A stretch of 64,000 nt of DNA from Rotaria macrura (lineage: Eukaryota; Rotifera; Eurotatoria; Philodinida; Philodinidae): assembly GCA_900239685.1 (NCBI GenBank), contig OENT01000148.1:122463-186462 (forward strand). The letters are read 5' to 3'. The translations under genes and the position numbers were made by a program. The notes below the pieces were generated by a model, which saw only the letters and a program-made list of their open reading frames with translations, searched no databases and had not been told where the DNA came from. Positions 26,901 through 37,919 of this stretch are shown piece after piece (position 1 is the first letter of the stretch; each line of letters begins with the position of its first letter).

Positions 26901-28071
26901 TTTTCTAACAATTATTATCAATAGAAAATGTGCAAAGAAAAAATCATCAAAAGATTCAAAATTAAATGAAAATAAATATGAGTCATCTCGTTCAAAAACT
27001 AATGATAAAACAAATAGTGAAGATTCACAGTCCAACGACTCATTCGATTCTGACTTATCAGTTGAAACGACTGCTAAGAAATCATCAAAAACCTTAGGGT
27101 AAAATTTTATCAAGACTTTCTCCTTTTAATCGTTGAAGAATGAAATCAAAATAACTGTTCTTGATTCTATGGAAAAATTTCATTCGATATGGACGTGAGA
27201 CAATGAAAAATGAGAAAATACTATAAGATCTACAATTTCAAATCATTCGAGTATCATTCGACGAAACCATTGATGTGAAAAATCAATGCTTAGCAGCTTT
27301 CTTATGTTTCATTTTACTCGACATATTCATCTCAACAGTTCAACATTAGAATAATTATTCTGAATTTTGACGATTGACATGTGAAATAGTCTGACATTAG
27401 TAAGATATTCCCTGGTTCTACATTAACTCACAGTTTATTTTCACTATTCCAGTGTTTATACCGTGTATGAGTTCAACGGAAATATAAACATGCCATTTTA
27501 TGTGAGCCAGAAATAACAGCCAGTGTATCGTCTAGTATGATATGCACTTGACAAGTGGTGTTTTCTTTCTGAAATGGCTCGCTATATTCTTAGTCTATTG
27601 AAACCAATAGAATCGAGTTTATTTCTTGGGAATCTTGTATAATTGATACCTCTGAACAATGTGCAACATTCGATTTCAACTTAATCGTGTAATAATCATC
27701 TATAGTAGTAATTGAAATTTGAAAGCAACATCGTAAATAAACCTACGGCACGTAATCACCGTTTTATACCTTTATGCTTGATTTCTTGGATACAATTCAG
27801 TTATCATAATTATCTAAGAAATTGAATCTATTTAATATGCTAATTGCAATGATTCATTTAACATTGAGTCCATCAAGTATACGAAGGCCATGTTTGAATA
27901 CAATTGAGATTTTATCAAATTGTCTTCACTAATGAAAAGCTGTTTTATTTTAGAGCATTCAATGATACTCAATCGTTAACACCGAGCAATAATTCGGAAT
28001 CTGTCAAAGCAACCAAAATTGCCTTATGGGATCAAATGGAGTCTTCGTTGTTTTTCTCCACACCCCAATGA
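23916..28071 (+). CDS. Type I membrane protein with C-type lectin domain
   Basis: Seven exons: 23916-23982, 24330-24485, 24545-24793 (or ending at 24775), 24881-25114, 25172-25369, 26783-27098 and 27954-28071. Phases agree and the product is about 445 residues (440 with the alternative donor). Order: signal peptide (1-20); a Cys-rich EGF/EB-like module (residues 25-73, e.g. QCNNDSSC, RCLCPS, CITCPPGW); a C-type lectin domain starting CIYYENHLMNWSSAERTC and running through the WIYRWGN strand to LCELPG; a Ser/Thr-rich, probably O-glycosylated stalk; a transmembrane helix (about 326-348); a basic stop-transfer KCAKKK; and a Ser-rich cytoplasmic tail. Exon 1 and its donor (T|GTACTA) are the least certain part. 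The ligand is unknown; I do not see the EPN or QPD sugar-binding triplet. Intron 5 is 1.4 kb. Confidence 0.8.
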
Positions 28072-28413
28072 TTGTCTTTTCGAGTTTCAATCATAACTTG
28101 AAACCAACTCATATTGTAACACAAAAAAGAAATATATATATTTATTTTTTTTTTCTTTTATAATCTATCTTCCATATTCATCCATTTTATATATTCTTAG
28201 TGTACGTATATGTAATATACGAGTCTATAAAATACAAGCACCAAGAACACTAATATTTGTGTAGAGAGCACGAAAAAAATCACAATTACATACAAATAGA
28301 GATTAAGTTCTGTTCACTACTTCAAATTATAATCTCTACACACACACACACACGTACATATATATATATACAAACAGAACAGTAACAGAGAGAAAAAAAT
28401 TTATCTGCACTTT
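28072..28413. other. Convergent intergenic spacer
   Basis: 342 bases between the stop codons of the lectin gene (plus) and WAPL (minus). It is AT-rich with a CA tract near 28340 and a TA tract, and must hold both transcript ends. No AATAAA is obvious for either gene. Confidence 0.6.
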
Positions 28414-31400
28414 TTATCCACATAATGATAAGACCATGGCCATAATCTCTTCGAGAATTTTGACTCCAGATGGTGTAAATGCATGCTAATATAAGGAAGA
28501 AAAAAGAAAGTAACTATTTTTCGTTTCACTATTTTCAAAATGTAACAGAAAACTTCAACGTACCGACATATTCATAAAGACAAAGAATTTCTTTAGAATA
28601 AAAGCCATAGTATCAAATTTCTTTTGCGGCATCAATGCCTGTATGTGTGATGCATATGTTTCACGATCACGTAATAAAACGACAGCTAGAATAACACCTG
28701 AAAATGCAGCAACAAATGTATTTTCCATATGGCCAGCTGCTTTCTGTAGAGCACGATTGAAATTTGCACCATTTTCATTATTATTTTTCGAATTTTGTAT
28801 GCCTAAACGTTCATCTAGATCATTATCACCATCTTCCATCATCCAATCATTTTCTTCTTGAGATTCAGCCTTTGCTGCTAAAGATTCTTGTTCACAAAAT
28901 AGCTGAAAACGTAAAAAGTATCGTCATTCGTTGTTTCTTGAAGAAAATACGCTATCAATTCAACTTACACCAGCAAGATATTCATAGATTTTCTTTGAAC
29001 TTCCACCGGGCATATTATCTTCCATCAAATGTTTATAAACATGTTTAGTATTCTGTACTAAATTTATCAGTAGATTAAGCGTCTGAAAATAAACGCCAGT
29101 AAATAGAAATAATAAATATCAAGAACAAAAAAAAATAATTATATCAATAATTGACGAACCAATGCAAGCGAATCGAATTTATCTTCACTGCTTAATGAAC
29201 TTTGTTCAATAGTAACCAAAAGACGAAATAAATTTGAAAAAAATCGATCATCCGATGTTAAACGATCACAGTGAGTTTCTAAAAATGAGAAAGTAAAAGT
29301 AAATAGCTTAGAATTTGAGAGATCCAGAAAGAAACTAGATCTCTAATTTGAATTAAAGAATTTGGTGTGGTAAGTCAGACTTGACAGAGAAAAGCTTCTG
29401 TTAAAAACAAAATTTGATATCTTGTGATTGATACATGATGGTATAGGTATCAATGTATGCATCTTGTCCGTAAATACGATCATGATGAAATAGTGCCTTT
29501 TACATCGTTAAGAACAATGCTCCTATTTCTAGACACAAGAAAATCAAAATCAAAATCAACTCAAATTGTTAAGGACTGTTGCAAGTGCAAACTTAAAAAA
29601 TAAACTCTTTCAAGAACCATGATATTGGATTAAAGATTACCGTAAAAATGAAGAATTTTCAAAGTCGATATATCAGTTGAAAGACGACTTTTGAAAAAAA
29701 TCTTGTATATCATTTCAACTACTATCGTTGGTATTGACATGTCGAAATACGCATGATTTATTTAAGTATATCTAATACAGCGAACGTTTCAAGAACATTG
29801 GGAGATTATTCTTTTGTCTGCTCCTTTCAAGGATCATTTGAATTATCTCGTTATAACACAATGCTATCGATCGGAAGTAGTTTCTCTTCATTAGTTTTCT
29901 TACTTTCTAATCAGATATTATTTTCTTTTTATAATAACTGGTTGCTTGATTCATGTTTCAAAGAAACATGTGTCTTATTATTTTTTTAAAGCGACTCCTA
30001 TTTGTTCTTTTTCTGTTTCTTCAACAGATACAGACTCTATTGATCAAGTGAATAAATGGTCTCCATGGTCGTATTGTATCTGCACGTGTGTTTTCAACGT
30101 TCTGACTAAGATGAATCTCTATTTCCATTCCAGTACTATCACATAAGACTAGTATATATAGAAATATACTGACAGCTAAATAGGCTATGTGCCAGCAAGA
30201 ACAGAACAGATCCATTACTAACCACAATCATTCGTCAAAATGACAAGTATTGACATAATAGTTTTACATCCATCTCGAAATATATCACATGTATTTGGAG
30301 TTTTCGTTTCGTTTGAATCATCCATTTTAATACTAGATGCGGCAGTCGATTTGTTCTTCTTTTTATCATTGCTACTACTATTATCATTCGTTGATGAATG
30401 TTGTTTGAACCAAACAAGTGAAAGATCGAGTAGTCTAAACGAAACATGAATTAATCTTTATAAAAAATAATCGACATTAGTAGAAAGTGTTTTACGACAT
30501 CCCCTACATCTCATGATACTTTTAGATTTTCCTAACATCTATTCTTCTTCTACACTATCTACCTTTCGTTCCAGATCGTAAATCTGCTGTTTACCTCTGC
30601 GTACACATATACTGTGTATACTATGATTTAAGTTCATCAGTATAAAAACGAATCTCATTGTTGAACATACAGCGAACATTAAGATTATGACTATCCACAG
30701 TTTTGCTGTTCAAACTTGTCTCAAATACAGAAAATTTATTCAATAAATTTTGTATCGATTCATATTTCAGCACACAGATAGAATCTCTAGTTGATGTTTA
30801 TATGATTGATATGGTCGACAGATTTGCTGAGACTCGTCACTATTGAAATAAACAACTGTGTCTCTGATCTACATGTTTCTTCTAGTGTGTCCAAATAAAC
30901 AGGATTATAAAGTCATAAGTACAGACTGACTTCTAGAAGTATGCTTAAATTTACGAAATATAAATTTCATTGATATATGATAGATTCGAGAGAGAGTGGA
31001 CAACTCGCCTATTTTAAACAGAACAGTTTGACTCTATAACAAACGAAGACAGATTACGTCATGCTCTTGATGTCAAACTACTGCATGTTTCGTAGTGAAC
31101 AGCTTACAATCGTCGTGTGTTATTCATAAAAGGTATTTTAATCAAGATACAGAGGACTAGCCATGACTTTTGACTGATGTGTTCATTAAAATGAATTTAC
31201 TTTGATAAAGAATGAAATAATGCATATTGATTATATTGAGCAATATATATTCGATTAACATCGATATTAGTTGATAAAGCTGATGATGTTTGTTCTGAAT
31301 TATCAGTACAAAATTCTTCTAACATATTGATAAATCGACAAACTTTTCGATAACGTATTAGAATTTGTGGCAATGAATAACATTCAAAATCATTGTTCGA

Positions 31401-33799
31401 TAGATCTTGTACAATTAAAATAGCTTAAATTTCAAAAGAAAATTCTATTTACAAAAGAAAAATTCTCCTAATCGATGAACGTTTTCTTACTAGCATCAAT
31501 CATTAAATCAAAAGCATGCAATGTACGTGCTTCGTTTCTTAACCATTCTTTTAAAGTATTACGAGATATATTAACAAATGTTTCAAGTATAATATCACAT
31601 GTCTAAAAATAAACAAAGAGTACACTTTTATACTGAATCATAGATTGTTGAAATTATCTACGTTAAATCGTTGTTCATAAAAAATATCATCCTGTAATGA
31701 TTGATTGATAATTGTTAATATGCGTTGTTTCATTTTTTGATATTCATCATCTTCAGTTAAATTTTTAGTCGAACTTTTATTTACCAATTCAATCATTAAA
31801 TGCATTGTACTTAGATTTATTCCTGATGTTAATGTATCCGATGATAGAACATATAGAATAAAAGCTGTACATATATTTAAACACTAAAAATATTTAAAAC
31901 TTGAATAATAATTAAATAAATATTAATTTTAATAATATTACAGGTACGTCTGGTGCATCTTTTAATAAGTCTAGTACACGATCTAGTGCACTTTCAGTGC
32001 GTAAATGCATCCGGAACGACGGCTTCACACACAATTCAGCAAATTTGATAGCACTAAAAACAAATCAATAAAGGATATTTCCCTCTGTCAACAATGTATG
32101 ATAAACAAAAATAATGAAGTTATGAGATAAGTATTGAAAAAGAAATTCCCATGCTGTTTAAATGTAATTTCTCTTAAATCAGAACGATCCACTATCATAC
32201 ACACATAAATGCTATAAGAATTTCATTGAGCTGAAAGTTATACTAGACATTAATTAGGTCGATTTATTTTCTATTTTCTATACAGTTTGCTACAAGTAGC
32301 CTTTGTGAATGTTAGAGTTGCTTATGTGAATTTTAAACGACAGTATAAGAAATTATTATTCAAATTTAAAATCATAAAATATTTCCATCAATCACGAAAT
32401 CTCGAATAAGTATTTTTAATGATGAATCGTAGACGTTGCCCTACGGGAGAAGTTCAGATCATTTTCTTGAAAGAAAATTACTGTTACAAAATAGCATGCG
32501 AAATATTCAAAATAGTTGTCAAAACAAACATGTTTGGTAAAAGTTAGAATAGTTCTATAGCAATGCATTCTAGTTCTGTACAACAATTCGAACATGTACA
32601 TCAAAATATTGTTTTGAGTTTTCTTGACAAAACAGTTCCTTTGTCTTCATTTATAACTGATAGAATTCGTCGACTTGATTACAGATCCACTAGGTACCAT
32701 TGTCGAAGAAATATATACGATAGGCAACTCATCAATTACTGAAAGAATCTCGTTTCTCTTCTAGGTGAATAGGAAATTCATATTAGAACATACGAGAGAA
32801 ATCTCAAAATTTTTGATCTCAACAACTCCTATTTTCTCTCATATATATTGTATTCGATCTTTCTCCTACAATCGAAATAAACGATTCATCTCAGCTTAAT
32901 GGTTTACATTCGCTCATGTACGTGAATATTCGTTGACAGAATTTGATGTCTGATTACTATGATTAACTGATATACACGATTGTTCATACCTAAGACATCG
33001 ACTACCAAGTAGTTTATCACTTTGAAAGCCGGCTAGAAGATATTCCATATCGTCAATATAACTTTGAGTTTCTCCAAGTTCTTCGCATGTTGTCGGCTGT
33101 CGAATATTTTGCACAATAGTAAACATCTTAATGAGAGAAAAAAAGAATTCTGATGGAAAAAAAAGAGACGATCGTCTCAATAGTTCTACCTTTTTCTGAT
33201 CTCTTGGACAAACAAGTTTAGTTTTACCGTTTTCAATTATTGTTGTTGTTGTTGCCGTACGAATATTATCTGAGCTTTTAGATTTTACTCCTAATGTATT
33301 TTTTGAGATTGTTCGTTGTTCAATAGTAGGTTGCGATGAACAAATATCAGGTGATGTCGCGTCATTGTTATCTATATCGTATTCATTGGTTTCACTACCG
33401 AAGAATGCCTTAGGGTCTATCTGTGCTCGATTTGCCTAATAAGAGAAAGAAAATTTTTGTTTAAGATAAAAATCTAAAACGAATCAATATTTTAACAAAT
33501 GAAATACGAACTTTATAACTTGTGCTAAAGATTTTTCTTGGTCCCGAATAAATTGTTTTCGTTAAGGTTCGTTTTGTACTTTTTAAAATTAATTTCTTCT
33601 TCACAATACCAGTTGCTATTGTAGTTGATTTTGGTGGTGACGTTTGGCTATTACTATTGCTACTACTACCTTGATCTTCATGAGGTGTAACATTCGATGA
33701 TTCGATTTTTGGTGGTGATTGATTTTTATTATCAACTATCAGATTGGAATCAGCTGAGCGTGATTTTGAACTGAAAAATATTCCACGACGTGATGTCAT
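28414..33799 (-). CDS. wapl: WAPL cohesin release factor
   Basis: Twelve exons: 33799-33512, 33435-33190, 33126-32990, 32053-31942, 31883-31662, 31602-31491, 31423-31201, 30434-30223, 29278-29160, 29082-28969, 28902-28564 and 28485-28414. All phases agree; 731 residues. The start MTSRRG matches the MTSR start of animal WAPL. From residue 179 the conserved WAPL domain is clear: MFTIVQNIRQ, then DDMEYLLAGFQS, SRCLSAIKFAELC, PSFRMHLR, later LVILTND, LLINLVQNT, and near the end FNRALQKAAGHMEN and LKKFFVFMNM. WAPL with PDS5 opens the cohesin ring and releases it from chromosomes. The N-terminal region is only about 178 residues, far shorter than in vertebrates, and has no FGF motif; the nearest is FFGSE. 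The acceptors of exons 3 and 7 (both AAG) are less typical. Divergent with the PDCL gene. Confidence 0.95.
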
Positions 33800-34016
33800 T
33801 GGTGATGTATCTAATCTATAAATAAATATTAAAAAAGAGGAGAATAGAAAAGAAATATCGAAAATAGACAATGACGATCGAACTCTTTTGTTCATATCAT
33901 ATTTGACAAATTGAATATGATTGGATGATGAAATCAACCAATAGAAGAGCACGTACATTTTTATTATATTCGCATTAGTAATTAGTTACTGAAAACTAGC
34001 TGCTCAAAAAGGAAAA
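33800..34016. promoter_or_regulatory. Probable bidirectional promoter of wapl and pdcl
   Basis: Only 217 bases separate the start codons of WAPL (minus) and phosducin-like protein (plus), so both promoters must lie here or extend into the genes. An acceptor-like ATTTATAG at 33816-33823 on the minus strand suggests that WAPL has a 5' untranslated exon within this interval. No TATA box is claimed. Confidence 0.4.
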
Positions 34017-37000
34017 ATGGTAACTTTAGATGATCGTTTACTTGGAGAAAAATTACAAAATTACTGTAGTAGCTCATCCGATGATGAAGATGACAAAGGT
34101 AAATTGATCGATTTTTACTCGTATATCTATTTACGTAGCATGACGACAAGCGTCAAACTTCATTTTTATTTTTCAAAATATTCGCTCTTCTTGCTATTCT
34201 TAGAATTTTCTCGTACATATAAAGGAGGGTGTTACCATAGTACACCGATGCCGACTGCTCACTTTAATGATTCGATCATTCTTAATCACGAAAAGCAGTT
34301 CCTATTAAGATAAACATTTTAATTTTTTTTTAAACAGCACAGCCGAAAGAATTAAGCCGGATAATTCCAGTTTCTCGTTTCTTCCGAGCCGTATTCATAA
34401 TTGAAAAAAAAACATGCTATAAAAAACAAGTTGGCAATAAAATAGACGCATCTCTTAGTAACTTTTCACGATGATTTTGAATACTTTCTCAATGTCTAAT
34501 ATCAGATAATATCTAGTACATAACACTGTTCTGAAAATATTAAGAGTTCAATTCTTAGTGTACTGAAAAATGTCACGTGTAGCATCATGTTCTAAATATA
34601 AATATTGTAAAAACAAACTTTACAATTATTCTTCATTTTTCTATTCGAGGTAACGATTCCGATGATGATAAGGTCCGACAAAAATCAACAAATACATTTA
34701 TTCCTGAATCGGAATTAAAACCAACAGGTTCATCGAGTGGTTTTACGGAAAATGTAAACAATTATAGACGAAATCATATAGTAAAGGAACTTCTTTTGGT
34801 TTTTGTTTTTAGACTGGACCAAAAGGCGTTATTGAAGATTGGAGACGTTTTAAACAATTGGAAACTGAAAAACGAAATGAACAACAAAAAGAAAAACAAG
34901 CATTAATTAAGAAGCTAACAATGACATGTAGATCCTATGTCAGTAATAGTAATTTTAAGGAATTCACATTTAAGATAATTTTTATAAATAGTTGACAGAT
35001 GCATGTAATTCATACATTTAAGAAAATAGCACGACTATTTGTAGCGAACATTGATATTCTAGTTCGTTTCAAATCAAATTAAATACAAATGTTTTCATAA
35101 CATTACTATCAAGCGAGTCTTCTTTAAAAAATACACAATGTCTGATTTGATATCAAACGGTCATTCATTTTTATTAGAATTGAGATCGATGAAAAACAAC
35201 AATAGAATGAAACTCTTGAGTTACAGAAGATTATGTCATGAAGATGAGAACTAATCGATATTGAAACTCCATGATGTTACATATTGAGTAGTGTTTTAAT
35301 TGACATTCAATTTTTATTCTGTATTGGCAGTTGGATGATGAAGAAGAAAAGAAAGGAGAACAAGAAGATCAAGAAGATGAATTTTTTGATGCTGAAGATG
35401 AATTCTTCAAAGAATATCGAGCAAAATTAATGCATCAAATGCAACAACGATTACTAAATGCGTAAGTATCGTATTGTTGGCATACTGATAGAGTGACTAC
35501 AGTACAAATAATATAAAATACAATGTATTGTTTTTTTTTATGCAGGCCTTGCTTTGGCAAACAGATCGATTTAAATCGTGAAAATTTTACAAATGCGATT
35601 GATGATGAAAATAAAAATGTGACTATCATAATGCATGTTTATGAACAGGTTAGTTCTTATTTTCTTTATAAAAATATCTGATTTTATGTAAAACACTATC
35701 ATGAAATGATGCTGTTTAACTCTCGAAGTGAGCAAATTTTGTGCTCCATGGGAAATCATAGTAATTTGAGAAATCGAATGCATGCGTATGATATTTGATA
35801 TCGAATTAAACCATATTTTTAATCGATGCAGACTCGAAAATTCTAGTGACAGTACTGATGTACACCAGTGATGGGACTAGTTCGGTTCGAAATTTTGAAG
35901 ATATCGGTCGATTCGGTTCCACGTATTCGGAGCCGATTTCTTTTAGAAATATATTCCCATATATTTGTTAATCTGTCCACTAAACGTGAATAAACTAATT
36001 GCAAGGTAAATTAATGCATCAGCCATTTTATTTAACAAATGCAACAATATTGCGAAGATGTCGACCGCATTCAAAACGTCATTATCAACGCTAAATTTAG
36101 ACGCAAGAAAATTATACATAATCTATAGAACAATTTTTCTTTCTCTTCTGCACATAGCACTACGAAAGGGAGAAAATTCGTTTCTTCTGTACGATGTTCA
36201 TAACAGAACGAAAAATAAGAATAAAAATTGTTGTATGTATTATGTGTAATTCTCTTTCATGTAAAATTAGTGCTAATAATGGCTTTTTTGAACAAGATCG
36301 AAAACTTCATGATATTTTTGAATAAAATAAATAAAATGATTGATGAATTCAGTAACTTCGAAGACAGTATAGCATATTTTTATGATTTAACCAACTGTTT
36401 CATAAATGTCCAGTCACGAGTAACAGTTTTGTTCATCGCTCAGTATTTACTTTTGCAAATAACATTTTTGTAGGAAGCACTCATATATTTAGAAACAAAT
36501 ATTAATTGATTATCAATTTTTATTAGCTTTTAATTCACTCATTGATTATCTGTGTGTTTAGAACTTTAAAATAATATTTAACATACAGAAAGAAAGTTAG
36601 AAAAAAGTATTTAACTAATATTTCAAAATGAATAACTTTACAGAGATTTTCAGACCTTTCAAGTTTTTAGACATTCATAGTGGTTATTACTTCTCAAAAT
36701 GTAAAAAACGAAATAAAATTTAAAATTTTGACACAATCATTATGTTTTGAAGGGTAACTATTTCCTTTTCAATAGATGTATTTCCCATCATCATTAGGTT
36801 ACTATTTTCAAGTGCTTCGTCAATCCGAAATGATAAACTAGAAAAGTAAAGAACAAAGGCTGGAAAGTGTAATGTATATAGTTTATTTCTCAAACCAAGG
36901 TTTTATGACATTTTCACACAACGTCTTTCAATGAATCATAAATTGCTATAGTTGAAACAAATTCTACTCTTTGCATTGAACGATGAACAAACATCTAGTG

Positions 37001-37823
37001 ATTCATTCTTCATTAACAAAGATATCGGCTAGCCACTGAAAGTACACTGTAGTCTTTTCTGATTGAAAAACATTTCTAACATGAAAACAAAAAAACTTGT
37101 GTTTGTAAAATTGTCTACAGCTCAGCTTCTAAAGTCATCCTTAGAACTATCGAAAGTATTATAATCACGTCGTCAATCAATTGTTATAAGTGAATATCTT
37201 GAAAAAAAAACAGCATACATCGGCAAAGGTTTTTATCTTTTCATCGATTCGATTCGAAAAAAACACGAACCGATTCCATCACTGATATATCCGGATTAGA
37301 CCCTTTTGTCAACGTTATGACAATAAACAATAATAACTGTCTATTTCTTTTAGTCAGCAATGGGTTGTAAAACAATGAATAAATGTATGCAAGAACTTGC
37401 TGAAGAATATCCGTATATAAAATTTTGTCGAATTCAAGCAGCAGAAGCACAACTCAGTCACAACTTTGTATACTTGTTATCTTTTAACACGAGTATTTTA
37501 TTTTTTACTTGACTGGAAATATCTTTTCAGGTTAAAAATGGTTGTCCAGCTCTATTAGTGTATCGTGGTGGTGAATTACTCTCATCTTTTATTACAATAA
37601 CAAATAAATTAGGCGATGATTTTGTTGCCAGTGACGTTGAAAGTTTTTTACAAGAGTAAGTTACCAAGTATAGATTTTTTATTGACATTGATCTATTCTT
37701 AATTTTATTGTGTTCATTATGCACAGATCTGGTTACCTTTCGTCAGCTGAATGCATGAAAAAAACCACTGTAAGAGACAGCCAATTACAAGAGAATAATC
37801 GATCTGATACGGACGAGGATTAA
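34017..37823 (+). CDS. pdcl: Phosducin-like protein
   Basis: Eight exons: 34017-34098, 34650-34753, 34813-34938, 35331-35461, 35546-35648, 37354-37467, 37531-37655 and 37727-37823. Phases agree; 293 residues, close to the usual 300. The N-terminal helix carries the family signature TGPKGVIEDWRRFKQLE followed by MTCRS. An acidic stretch and FFKEYRAKLMHQM come next. The C-terminal thioredoxin-like domain runs from about residue 150 and includes IIMHVYE, the YPYIKFCRIQA strand, NGCPALLVYRGGEL and LGDDFVASDVESFLQE. These proteins act in the cytoplasm with the CCT chaperonin to fold and assemble G-protein beta-gamma dimers. Intron 5 (1.7 kb) holds a hAT-like insertion. The gene is head-to-head with WAPL and tail-to-tail with NUDT9, with 96 bases between the stops. 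Confidence 0.95.
35866..37284. mobile_element. Degenerate non-autonomous hAT-like element in pdcl intron 5
   Basis: The left end begins CAGTGATGGGACTAG..TCGGTTCG. The right end, read inwards on the minus strand, begins CAGTGATGGAATCGGTTCG. CAGTGATGG is a typical hAT terminus. The 8-bp flanks (ATGTACAC and ATATATCC) agree at five positions, as expected for an old, mutated target duplication. The 1.4 kb interior has no recognisable transposase, so mobilisation would need a helper. It lies wholly within an intron between good splice sites (donor 35649, acceptor up to 37353), so the host gene stays intact. Confidence 0.65.
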
Positions 37824-37884
37824 AATTTTTATATCTCATTTTACTAGTCAAAAGTTTGTCGGTTGTTTTTGGTTGCTTTTCGAA

Positions 37885-37890
37885 AATAAA
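37885..37890 (+). terminator. Polyadenylation signal of pdcl
   Basis: AATAAA 61 bases after the PDCL stop, inside the 96-base gap before the NUDT9 stop codon on the other strand. The two 3' untranslated regions are therefore probably overlapping. Confidence 0.5.
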
Positions 37891-37919
37891 TTCTTCAAAT
37901 TGCTTGTCGTATATAATAA

